A DNA stretch of 16,269 nucleotides from the NCBI GenBank assembly GCA_049291395.1, contig JBATPJ010000019.1, positions 1 to 16,269 of the forward strand, read 5' to 3'. The translations under genes were made by a program, and so were the position numbers. Positions 5,279 to 12,441 of the stretch are shown here, in pieces (the first letter of the stretch is position 1; each line of letters opens with the position of its first letter). The notes beneath the pieces are model-generated. The model did not search any database, was not told the origin of the DNA, and saw only the letters and a program-made list of their open reading frames with translations. Source of the DNA: JAPUDQ01 sp049291395. Its GTDB lineage: Bacteria > Patescibacteriota > Saccharimonadia > Saccharimonadales > Saccharimonadaceae.

Positions 5279-7399
5279 ATGCCAACAATCAACCCGACGG
5301 GAAAAGATATTATTTCCGTATCGACCGACTTTTGCGGTCAAAAACTAACTCTTGAAGTCAACCGCGTCGGTTTCCGCACGACGGCCAGCGTCCTGGTTCG
5401 CTACGGCGACACCGTGGTGCTCGGTACGGCTATGGTCGGCTCACGACCAGTGGTGCTGGATTATTTCCCACTGAGCATCGACTACGAAGAAAAATTTTAT
5501 GCAGCTGGCAAGATCAGCGGCAGCCGCTTCATCAAACGTGAAGGCCGCCCTAGCGATGAAGCAATCCTGATCGGTCGCCTCATCGACCGTCCGATCCGCC
5601 CACTCTTTCCAAAAGGCTATCGCCAAGAAGTCCAGGTCGTGGCGAGCGTACTCAGCATGGATCCACGCTTCCGACCCGATGTCATCGGTATGATCGCCGC
5701 GAGCTCAGCCCTGATGCTGACCGGCACACCGTTTGATGGTCCAGTCGCTGGTGTCCGCGTCGGTCGTATCAATGGCAAATTTGCGGCATTTTTGACACCC
5801 GAACAGCGCGAACAAAGCGACATCGACCTCGTCGTCGCCGGTATCGAGAGCGGCATCACGATGGTGGAAGCCGCAGCGAACGAAGTTCCCGAAGAAGACC
5901 TCCTCGCCGCGATGGAATGGGCTATCGATGCTCTCCAGCCAGCCGTCACCCTGCAGCGCGAGCTCGCCAAAAAAGTCGGTGTCACCGAGCAAGAATTCAC
6001 CCTCGTCCTGCCAGACGAGGCTATCCAGAAGTCAGTTGATGCATGGGTCAAAGACAAATTTGGCGCTGCTCTCCGCAAACCATACCCAGAGCGCAACGAG
6101 ATGATCAACGACATTCGTTGGGCGTTTCACGAAGAGATGGCCGCCAGCGTCGGCGATGACTATGCTGACCAGCGCGACGAATACGACGAAGCCTTCACGA
6201 TGGCGCTACACCATGATGTACGCGACGGTATCGTCAAAGACAAGACTCGTCCTGACGGTCGCAAACTCGACGAAGTTCGTCCACTCAGCTCCGAAGTAGG
6301 CATCTTGCCTCGTACTCACGGCTCCAGCATCTTTACCCGCGGTATGACACAGGCGATGAATATCGTCACCCTAGCGCCACTGAGCTACGCCCAGATGGTC
6401 GACACTATGGAGCACAACGATTACGAACGCCGCTACATGCACCACTACAATGCGCCTGGTTACACCGTCGGTGAAGTTCGCCGTCTCGGTAGCCCCGGTC
6501 GCCGCGAGATCGGTCACGGCTACCTCGCTGAGCGCGCCCTCGTACCAGTGCTCCCAGATCCTGAAGACTTCCCATACGCTATCCGTAGCGTCACCGAGAT
6601 CATGAGCCAAAACGGTTCGACCAGCATGGCCGCGACCTGTTCAAGCTGTCTCGCACTGATGGACGCTGGTGTCCCTCTCAAAGCTCCAGTCGCTGGAGTT
6701 GCTATGGGCCTCATGATGGACGGCGACAGGCCATATGTCCTGACCGATATTGCTGACGCTGAAGATTTCGCCGGTGACATGGACTTCAAGGTAACCGGTA
6801 CGGCTAGTGGTGTCACCGCTATGCAGATGGACATGAAAGTTCACGGACTACCTGTTGACGTCCTCAGCCAAGCGGTTATGGCGGCGAAGCCAGGTCGGGC
6901 ACATATCCTCGAGCACATGCTGACGACGCTCACGGCCTCGCGCTCAGCCCTCAGCCCATACGCACCACGCATCGAAAAGCTGATGGTCAACCCTGACAAG
7001 ATCGGTGCGATCATCGGCAAGGGCGGGGAAACGATCAACAAGATCACCAAAGAAACTGGTGCCGAAATCGACATCAAAGACTCTGGTCTCGTCACGGTCT
7101 CGGCCGTCGACACTGCTGCGATCGAGCGAGCCCTTGAGTGGATTAAAGGCCTGGTCGAAGAGCCAGAAGTCGGCAAGATCTACGAAGGCAAAGTCGTCAA
7201 GATCATGGAATTCGGTGCCTTCATCAACATCATGCCTGGCATCGATGGCATGTGCCACATCTCCGCCATGAGCGAAGGCCGTGTCGAAAAAGTCACCGAC
7301 GTCGTCAAAGAAGGCGATATGGTCAAAGTCCGCCTCGTCTCTATCGACGACCGTGGCCGACTCAGCCTCAGCATGCGCCCAAGCGACCTATCCTTGTAG
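5279..7399 (+). CDS. pnp: Polyribonucleotide nucleotidyltransferase (PNPase)
   Basis: PNPase degrades RNA from the 3' end using phosphate, releasing nucleoside diphosphates, and acts as a trimer with a central channel. The protein is 706 residues, the usual length. Domain order is complete: a first RNase PH-like core (about 10-145, with YEEKFYAAGKI and FIKREGRPSDEAILIGRLIDRPIRPLFP), an all-alpha linker (about 150-310), a second core (about 325-545, with RPDGRKLDEVRPLSSEVGILPRTHGS and the catalytic GDMDFKV stretch), a KH domain with IIGKGG near residue 580, and an S1 domain from about residue 630 (GKVVKIMEFGAFINIMPGIDGMCHIS). The start is fixed by AGGAGG 5 bases upstream. The leader of about 90 bases contains a small ORF and a foldable stem, so autoregulation at the leader is plausible, as known for E. 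coli pnp. No clear terminator follows. Confidence 0.98.
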   Translation: MPTINPTGKDIISVSTDFCGQKLTLEVNRVGFRTTASVLVRYGDTVVLGTAMVGSRPVVLDYFPLSIDYEEKFYAAGKISGSRFIKREGRPSDEAILIGRLIDRPIRPLFPKGYRQEVQVVASVLSMDPRFRPDVIGMIAASSALMLTGTPFDGPVAGVRVGRINGKFAAFLTPEQREQSDIDLVVAGIESGITMVEAAANEVPEEDLLAAMEWAIDALQPAVTLQRELAKKVGVTEQEFTLVLPDEAIQKSVDAWVKDKFGAALRKPYPERNEMINDIRWAFHEEMAASVGDDYADQRDEYDEAFTMALHHDVRDGIVKDKTRPDGRKLDEVRPLSSEVGILPRTHGSSIFTRGMTQAMNIVTLAPLSYAQMVDTMEHNDYERRYMHHYNAPGYTVGEVRRLGSPGRREIGHGYLAERALVPVLPDPEDFPYAIRSVTEIMSQNGSTSMAATCSSCLALMDAGVPLKAPVAGVAMGLMMDGDRPYVLTDIADAEDFAGDMDFKVTGTASGVTAMQMDMKVHGLPVDVLSQAVMAAKPGRAHILEHMLTTLTASRSALSPYAPRIEKLMVNPDKIGAIIGKGGETINKITKETGAEIDIKDSGLVTVSAVDTAAIERALEWIKGLVEEPEVGKIYEGKVVKIMEFGAFINIMPGIDGMCHISAMSEGRVEKVTDVVKEGDMVKVRLVSIDDRGRLSLSMRPSDLSL

Positions 7400-7593
7400 T
7401 TCGGTAGATTTTATACAAGATGGGGTGCTTTGTTTTGCCACGGCTGTTAAATTGCAACAGCAGCCCTCGAAAATCAAGGGTTATTGTCACAGGTGGAAGC
7501 TGCATAGTTCAAAAATATGGCCCGAGAGAGCAAAGATATCAATGAAATGTATGGGCTAGTGTACAATAAAAACAACGCTTAAAAAGGGGAGCT
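7400..7593 (+). other. Intergenic region after pnp
   Basis: GCTGTT (7443-7448) and AACAGC (7456-7461) form a 6-bp hairpin without a T run, so termination after pnp is uncertain. TACAAT (7562-7567) is a possible -10 box for the next gene, with no good -35. A 21-codon ORF, 7517-7582, ends 11 bases before the next ATG but has no SD, and coding is unproven. AAGGGGAG (7585-7592) is the SD of the 7594 gene. Confidence 0.4.
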
Positions 7594-8490
7594 ATGGGTC
7601 CAAACGAACAACCAGTACCACAACCACAACCACAGCCGGTACCAGCACCGGTACTACAACCACAACCAGTACCACAACCGCAGTCAGTACCAGTGCAGTT
7701 TGGCGGGCCGAACAATTCTAGCCCAATACCAGTATCACCGATGCCCAAGGATAACAAGCTCATAATAATTGTCTCCAGTGTTATCTTTGCCTTATTCGTG
7801 GCGGTGGTGGTTGCAGTTGCGCTGATGTCTGGGGTTACCAAAGATGATTACTCCAAATCGTCCGAGGTTGTAGACGATATAGCGACATCGTATAGCATGA
7901 TGGGTTCGCTATATCTCGGTACGGGTAGTGACCTCAGTGATATAAAAAGGGATGTTGATAGCCTGAAAAGTGAGCGCTTGAAGTTTAACACAGACTTGAA
8001 GACACTCGGCGAAACGAAGGCCATCAAGAATGATAGCGAAATGAACAAGTTGTACAAGGCGATAACTAGCAGAAAGGTAGCGTTTGACTCTGCCCTTGAC
8101 GCGACCATAGAGGCATATGAAAAGATCGCTCCTGCAGTTGCCGAATCGACCATAGATTATTCAGATGATGGGGAGGCAGTATTTAGTAGTATAAAAAGCA
8201 AATTACAAGATATTTCTGGGCTGAAAGACTATGATAATCAAAAGTTGGTCGAAGATCTCATCACTAAACTTGATGAGCTCGAAACGTTGTATGCAAAAAT
8301 TGCCGCCGGTCAGACCGATTATAGAAAGTATGACGCGAATGCGACTACTGACTATTACGATGCATCGACTGAGTACTCCGAAATCATCCTCGATTGGCAA
8401 ACTACATTACGTGATAGGATGAGCGCCGGTGAGCTTACAGACCAAATTAATGATCTCGGTAACGCGTTGACCGACAAAGAGAACGAGTAG
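7594..8490 (+). CDS. Membrane-anchored protein with Pro/Gln-rich N-terminus and helical outer domain
   Basis: I do not recognise this 298-residue protein as a named family. Residues 1-50 form a low-complexity Pro-Gln-Val tract built from QPQPVP-like units, probably cytoplasmic and disordered. One strong membrane helix spans about residues 56-79 (IIIVSSVIFALFVAVVVAVALM). The rest is helical and acidic, with heptad-like spacing at about 110-160 and 195-235, and no cysteines, consistent with an extracytoplasmic coiled or bundle domain. The SD AAGGGGAG sits just before the ATG. The glycosylase gene follows after 22 bases, so they may share a transcript. Proline-rich tail plus single helix is a layout I associate with surface proteins of Patescibacteria, but this is only an impression. 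Confidence 0.82.
   Translation: MGPNEQPVPQPQPQPVPAPVLQPQPVPQPQSVPVQFGGPNNSSPIPVSPMPKDNKLIIIVSSVIFALFVAVVVAVALMSGVTKDDYSKSSEVVDDIATSYSMMGSLYLGTGSDLSDIKRDVDSLKSERLKFNTDLKTLGETKAIKNDSEMNKLYKAITSRKVAFDSALDATIEAYEKIAPAVAESTIDYSDDGEAVFSSIKSKLQDISGLKDYDNQKLVEDLITKLDELETLYAKIAAGQTDYRKYDANATTDYYDASTEYSEIILDWQTTLRDRMSAGELTDQINDLGNALTDKENE
7606..7697 (+). repeat. Degenerate CCAGTACCACAACC-type repeats in coding sequence
   Basis: The Pro-Gln tract is encoded by short repeats of CCAGTACC, CCGGTACC, CACAACCACAACC and similar units. They recur imperfectly and are in frame with the QPQPVP protein repeat. Confidence 0.7.
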
Positions 8491-8512
8491 ATTATCAGCA
8501 AGGTGTCAGCAT

Positions 8513-9109
8513 ATGACTGCCAAGCAAGCTGCACTTGACCAACTACAGATCGAGATACTAGCAAGCAACACATGTGAAACTCTGGCGCAGCAAGCGACGC
8601 AGCTGGTCATGGGCGCTGGCAATCCCGATGCTGACATCGTCTTCATCGGTGAAGCGCCAGGCAAGGCCGAGGATGAGCAGGGACTGCCGTTTGTCGGTGC
8701 TAGCGGCAGGTTTCTGAACGAAATGCTGGCCGCCGCTGGCATGCAGCGTGACGATGTCTATATCACCAATATCGTGAAATACCGCCCACCGAATAATCGT
8801 GATCCTGAGCCTGACGAAAAACAAGCTTTCTGGCCGTATCTGATGCGCCAGCTCGAGATCATCGATCCGCGGGTCGTTATCACCCTCGGCCGCCATAGTG
8901 GGGCATGCTTCATCCCTGATCTGCGCATCTCGCGTGATCATGGGCAGGCTCGCACGGTCAACTATCACGACCACAAATTTTTAGTCATTCCTCTATACCA
9001 TCCGGCAGCAGCCTTGTATAACGGCTCCATGCGCCAGATCCTGATCGACGATTTCCTCGCCACCGCTGAGTATGTACAGACGGCGACGGAGAATTCTAAA
9101 GGAGTATAA
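8513..9109 (+). CDS. Uracil-DNA glycosylase, family 4-like, lacking the Fe-S cysteines
   Basis: Enzymes of this family cut uracil (from cytosine deamination) out of DNA to start base excision repair. The 198-residue protein has motif A as FIGEAPGKAEDEQGLPFVG (GEAPG at 46-50), the NIVKYRPPNNRDP segment, and motif B as LYHPAAAL (HP at 163-164). These match family 4 in order and spacing. Family 4 normally carries four cysteines binding a 4Fe-4S cluster. Here the VKCRPP cysteine is Tyr90, the EACxPYL cysteine is Phe106, and the N-terminal CxxC has Asn and Glu at the aligned positions, with one nearby Cys21 only. The cluster is therefore very probably absent, though a fold without it is plausible. 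AAGGTG 7 bases upstream serves as SD. The kinase-like gene follows after 7 bases, indicating an operon. Confidence 0.9.
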   Translation: MTAKQAALDQLQIEILASNTCETLAQQATQLVMGAGNPDADIVFIGEAPGKAEDEQGLPFVGASGRFLNEMLAAAGMQRDDVYITNIVKYRPPNNRDPEPDEKQAFWPYLMRQLEIIDPRVVITLGRHSGACFIPDLRISRDHGQARTVNYHDHKFLVIPLYHPAAALYNGSMRQILIDDFLATAEYVQTATENSKGV

Positions 9110-9116
9110 TGAAGCT

Positions 9117-10016
9117 ATGATCAACCCTGAGATCAGCGCAGTCTACGATTCGCTCACGCCGCTGGAGAACCAAAACGGCAAAAACGACCGCTTTGCCTAT
9201 GCTCGCGCGACCAAAGGGCCTCATGAATACTTCGTGAAGACGGCCATCCGACCGGATATGCAGTCACATATACAGCGGGAGCTAGTGTGGTATGAATTTA
9301 TGCGCCGCGTCGAGGCGTTTTATCCAGATCGACACTTTCGGGGGATGCGCGTCGAGCGACGAATCGGCCGCGATACGCTGGTGTATGATTATGTCGATGC
9401 ACCGGTCGTCGCTGCGGCGGGGGAGCCTGATCAGTGGCGTATGTCCATGCCGCGCTATGCACTGATGCTGGAGACATTTGATAGCGTCGCGATGGGGTGG
9501 AAATCCGAAGACCTTCCCGATGAGCCGTCACGGTCCGTGGATACGTATGGTATCTGGCTCGAGTGGCTGGGGGACAATGCCGACAAGGTCAAATACCTCC
9601 CCGCGGCGCGCAAATACGTCGACCTGACCAAATGGACGCTCAAACACATGATGCAGCACGGTGACTTGTCTCCGTGGCAGGTCTTTGTGCAGGGTGAGGA
9701 CTGGATCGTCTATGATGGCGAACGCTGTGGCACGGATCTATTTCGCTTCTACGACCTAGCGTATGGCTTCACCAGGCTCTACGCCACTCTCCACGCACCA
9801 GATGCAGCCGCTGAGCTACTGCGTCAATTCCTGGCAGTTCATACCAGTGAATCCCGCGACGACTTCATCCGCCAATTTATGCCAGTGCTCACTCACCGCA
9901 CCATCGGTGTTATCGCTGACGCCTACCATGACCAGGCGACGAATGATTACCTCCACGAAGCTACCGAGCTGCTCAACCTCTGTCTCGGCAAGAAGTTCGA
10001 CGAGCTGATCAGCTAG
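9117..10016 (+). CDS. APH/choline-kinase-fold phosphotransferase-like protein
   Basis: The protein (299 residues from ATG 9117) looks like the aminoglycoside phosphotransferase / choline kinase superfamily, which transfers phosphate from ATP to small molecules. Evidence: the nucleotide lysine candidate in EYFVKTA (Lys41), a helix glutamate in QRELVWYEF (Glu55), the hinge stretch LVYDYVDAP, the catalytic-loop motif HGDLSPWQ (181-188, catalytic Asp183), and a metal-binding aspartate in IVYDGE (Asp200). The usual asparagine of HGDxxxxN is Gln188, which may weaken metal binding. The substrate is unknown and antibiotic resistance should not be assumed. I start at 9117 and not at 9072, because the longer form would overlap the glycosylase by 38 bases and begin with an arginine run. 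AAGGAG lies 12 bases upstream. Confidence 0.78.
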   Translation: MINPEISAVYDSLTPLENQNGKNDRFAYARATKGPHEYFVKTAIRPDMQSHIQRELVWYEFMRRVEAFYPDRHFRGMRVERRIGRDTLVYDYVDAPVVAAAGEPDQWRMSMPRYALMLETFDSVAMGWKSEDLPDEPSRSVDTYGIWLEWLGDNADKVKYLPAARKYVDLTKWTLKHMMQHGDLSPWQVFVQGEDWIVYDGERCGTDLFRFYDLAYGFTRLYATLHAPDAAAELLRQFLAVHTSESRDDFIRQFMPVLTHRTIGVIADAYHDQATNDYLHEATELLNLCLGKKFDELIS

Positions 10017-10028
10017 CATTATCCGATA

Positions 10029-10057
10029 TTGCCGTTTTGTTCGTGATCTGCTATACT
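10029..10057 (+). promoter_or_regulatory. Promoter of the RNase J leader
   Basis: TTGCCG (10029-10034), a 17-base spacer and TATACT (10052-10057) lie just after the upstream gene. The start would be near 10064, giving a leader of about 103 bases before the RNase J ATG. Confidence 0.65.
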
Positions 10058-10066
10058 AGTCACAAC

Positions 10067-10112
10067 TTCAGAGAGGGAATTGCCGTATGAGACTTTACCT
10101 CTCACCTCTGAA
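10067..10112 (+). promoter_or_regulatory. Leader RNA with two mutually exclusive stems
   Basis: TTCAGAG (10067-10073) can pair with CTCTGAA (10106-10112). GAGAGG (10071-10076) can instead pair with CCTCTC (10098-10103). The two share bases 10071-10073 and cannot both form fully. The left arm includes AGAGGG, the probable SD of the leader ORF at 10087. This is the layout of a switchable leader; the regulatory role is inferred. Confidence 0.5.
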
Positions 10113-10164
10113 TTATTATTTTGAAATTACTTATTACTATCTAAAAGAAAAAGGAGAAAAGTAA
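10087..10164 (+). CDS. Putative tyrosine-rich 25-codon leader peptide upstream of RNase J gene
   Basis: ATG 10087 opens a 25-residue frame ending TAA at 10162-10164, only 2 bases before the RNase J ATG at 10167. An SD-like AGAGGG lies about 9 bases upstream. Six of 25 residues are tyrosine, including runs YY and YYY, and residues 3-7 read LYLSP. The last codons encode KEKGEK and contain the AAGGAG that serves as SD of the RNase J gene, so translation of the two is almost certainly coupled if the leader is translated. The frame overlaps the right arm of both possible leader stems. A real regulatory leader peptide is the best reading; chance cannot be excluded without homologs. Confidence 0.55.
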   Translation: MRLYLSPLNYYFEITYYYLKEKGEK

Positions 10165-10166
10165 TT

Positions 10167-12308
10167 ATGGGTCAACGACGACTCGTGACGCCCCAGGGTG
10201 ACAACCCTGAGAAGCGTCAAAATCAACCAAACCAAAAACGCAAGACCGACACGACAGTGATGGCAAACACCAACACGCGTCGCGGTGAGGTGCAACGCGC
10301 CCAGCGACGGATGAGCGAAAACGTGAACGTACGGGCTTCACAGCACGTCATCAACGTACCGGTCAACAAATCGATCTACAACGGCTACGAAGGCCGCCAA
10401 TTCACCATGCTCGACATGAAGAAACAGCGTCCAAGTACCCGCCCAAGCCTCAAAGTCATCCCTATCGGTGGTGTCGGCGAGATGGGCATCGGCAAAAACA
10501 TGACTGCGCTGCAGTATGACAACGATATCATCATCGTCGACATGGGCTTCCTGTTCCCAGGGCCAGACTACCCAGGCATCAACTACATCACGCCGGACAT
10601 TAGCTGGCTAGTGGAGCGCAAAGATCAGATCCGCGGTGTCGTGTTTACGCACGCTCACCTCGACCACATCGGGGCATTTCGCCATCTGATACCGCAGCTA
10701 CAGATACCGGTCTACGCGACCAAATTTACCATCGGCATGCTCCAGAAAAACATGGAAGAAGCCACTGATGACTACGAGCCACAGTACATCGAGATCAACC
10801 CTGAAGCTCACGAGCGGGTGCAAGTCGGCGACAGCTTCAATATCGAGCTGATTCGCGTCAACCACTCCATCCCTGATGCTGCCGCAGTCGTCATCCGTAC
10901 CCCTGTCGGCAACGTCTTGAGCTCAGGTGACTGGCGCATCGAAGACACACCAGTCGACGGCAAAGCGTTTGATTTCTCACGCCTGTCAGAAATCCAGCAA
11001 AAAGAAGGCTTCATGCTCTTCATGAACGAGTCAACCGACTGTGAAAGCGAAGGCTCCAGTACCGTTCATAGCGAGCAAGATGTCGCGCACAACATCGGTG
11101 AAGTCATGGACATGTTCCATGGTAGCCGTATGATCGTCAGCTGTTTCTCGTCAAATCTCCACCGTATGCAGCTCATCCTCGAAGAGGCCAAATTGCACGA
11201 TCGCAAGGTAGCATTTGCCGGCTATAGTATGCTGCAAAACCTCGAGGTCGCGCTCCGCGCCGGCTCGATCAAAGTACCGAAAGACGTCGTCATGAAGATG
11301 GAAGACATCACCAAGCTGCCTGACAGCAAAGTCACTATCGTCTGTACTGGTTCGCAGGGTGAGTTCAACGCCGTCTTAAACCGCATGGCAACAGGGGCGC
11401 ACAAGCACGTCAAGATCAAACCAAGCGACGTCATCGTCTTTAGCTCGAGTATGATCCCGGGCAACGACAAATACATCATCCATACTGTCGACGGCCTGAT
11501 GCGCGAGGGTTCAGAAGTATTGCAAGACCGCCGCGTGAATCTCAAAGGTATCGGCCGACTCCACTTGACCGGTCACGCCTACCACGATGATCACGTCCGA
11601 CTGATCGGCGTCGTCAACCCGACGTTTTATCTGCCAAACCACGGTGAATTCCACATGCTCGTGCACAACGCCGAGCTGGCCGAAAAAGAATGTAACATCC
11701 CACGCAGCAATATATTTGTCTGTGATGCCGGTGATATCGTCGAGTTTTATCACGACGGTACTGCCAAAAAGAGCGGTCGCATCCCGGTCGGCGGCATCAT
11801 GTATGACGACAGCGGGGCAGAGGTCAGCGAAGTGGTACTCAAAGACCGCATCCACATGGCAAACGAAGGTATCTTTGTCGTCGTCTTGACGGTCAGCAAA
11901 TCGAGCGGTCGATTGCTCACCAGCCCAGACATCATCTCGCGCGGCTTCATCTACCTGCGCGACAGTGAAGAGCTGATGAATCTCATCCGCCAGTACTTGA
12001 AGCAAAAAGTTGCTCGACTTTTCTCGGGGCGGAAGCTTGATATGGACGCTGCCAAGAAAGAGTTGCGCGACGAGCTGACGCACCTACTCTACGACCAGAC
12101 ACATCGCACTCCGATCGTGATTCCGGTTATCAACGAGATCGGTGGCGGCTCGACACCACCTCAGACGTCGAACGGTAACCGTCTTGGTCAGCCGCCACGT
12201 CCGCAAGGTCCGAAGCCACCATTTGTGCCGAAGACTGACTGGTCGCAGCCCGTGCCTGCTGACGCCGAGGTCCCACACCTGGCCGGCCGTAGCCCCCGCG
12301 ACATCTAG
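10167..12308 (+). CDS. rnj: Ribonuclease J
   Basis: RNase J is a metallo-beta-lactamase/beta-CASP enzyme with endonuclease and 5'-to-3' exonuclease activity; it turns over mRNA and matures rRNA. The 713-residue protein has the zinc motif HAHLDH (162-167), the NHSIPDA histidine (233), SSGDWRIEDTPVDG with Asp255, the beta-CASP stretch CFSSNLHRMQ, VFSSSMIPGN, the GHA histidine in LHLTGHAYHDD, and the terminal PNHGEFHML histidine. A C-terminal domain precedes a Pro-rich tail. It is longer than the usual 550-560 residues owing to an N-terminal tail of about 95 polar, basic residues (KRQNQPNQKRK and others) and the C-terminal tail; the tails may bind RNA or partners. The GGxGEIGKN loop reads GGVGEMGIGKN, two residues longer. 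AAGGAG (10151-10156) and the coupled leader ORF set the start. A strong terminator follows. Confidence 0.97.
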   Translation: MGQRRLVTPQGDNPEKRQNQPNQKRKTDTTVMANTNTRRGEVQRAQRRMSENVNVRASQHVINVPVNKSIYNGYEGRQFTMLDMKKQRPSTRPSLKVIPIGGVGEMGIGKNMTALQYDNDIIIVDMGFLFPGPDYPGINYITPDISWLVERKDQIRGVVFTHAHLDHIGAFRHLIPQLQIPVYATKFTIGMLQKNMEEATDDYEPQYIEINPEAHERVQVGDSFNIELIRVNHSIPDAAAVVIRTPVGNVLSSGDWRIEDTPVDGKAFDFSRLSEIQQKEGFMLFMNESTDCESEGSSTVHSEQDVAHNIGEVMDMFHGSRMIVSCFSSNLHRMQLILEEAKLHDRKVAFAGYSMLQNLEVALRAGSIKVPKDVVMKMEDITKLPDSKVTIVCTGSQGEFNAVLNRMATGAHKHVKIKPSDVIVFSSSMIPGNDKYIIHTVDGLMREGSEVLQDRRVNLKGIGRLHLTGHAYHDDHVRLIGVVNPTFYLPNHGEFHMLVHNAELAEKECNIPRSNIFVCDAGDIVEFYHDGTAKKSGRIPVGGIMYDDSGAEVSEVVLKDRIHMANEGIFVVVLTVSKSSGRLLTSPDIISRGFIYLRDSEELMNLIRQYLKQKVARLFSGRKLDMDAAKKELRDELTHLLYDQTHRTPIVIPVINEIGGGSTPPQTSNGNRLGQPPRPQGPKPPFVPKTDWSQPVPADAEVPHLAGRSPRDI

Positions 12309-12328
12309 ATCGTACATTGCAGCATAAG

Positions 12329-12357
12329 AAAACGAGCCTCATGAGGAGGCTCGTTTT
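12329..12357. terminator. Bidirectional intrinsic terminator
   Basis: AAAACGAGCCTC (12329-12340), a 5-base loop and GAGGCTCGTTTT (12346-12357) form a perfect 12-bp stem with A/T tracts on both sides. It terminates the RNase J message on the plus strand and the small membrane protein message on the minus strand. Confidence 0.92.
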
Positions 12358-12377
12358 GTTTGTAGGTCAAAAGTTGT

Positions 12378-12388
12378 GAGCAAGGGAG
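12378..12388 (-). promoter_or_regulatory. 3' UTR segment complementary to the SD of the 101-codon gene
   Basis: On the minus-strand mRNA this is CTCCCTTGCTC, a perfect 11-base complement of GAGCAAGGGAG, which contains the SD AAGGGAG at 12764-12754. It lies after the coding sequence, between the GC-rich hairpin and the terminator. Confidence 0.6.
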
Positions 12389-12395
12389 GGCGCGC

Positions 12396-12433
12396 GGGGC
12401 GCGGACGGTCTCGTCGAGACCAGCCCGCGCCCC
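12396..12433. repeat. GC-rich nested hairpin
   Basis: GGGGCGCGG (12396-12404) pairs with CCGCGCCCC (12425-12433). Inside, GGTCTC-GTC-GAGACC (12407-12421) forms a second perfect stem with a three-base loop. It sits 8 bases after the stop codon of the minus-strand gene, in its 3' UTR. The architecture is like that of 4877-4916. Confidence 0.8.
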
Positions 12434-12441
12434 ATCGGACG

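Noticed and set aside
9072..9116. Upstream start for the kinase-like gene
   Set aside because: It overlaps the end of the glycosylase gene and adds an arginine run unlike the family; the ATG at 9117 is better placed.
10003..10014. AGCTGATCAGCT palindrome at the end of the kinase-like gene
   Set aside because: It is a 12-base palindrome with no loop space and no T run, so it is neither a terminator nor a clear operator.
11511..12083. 190-codon minus-strand ORF
   Set aside because: It lies fully antisense within RNase J, has no expression signals and no recognisable motif.
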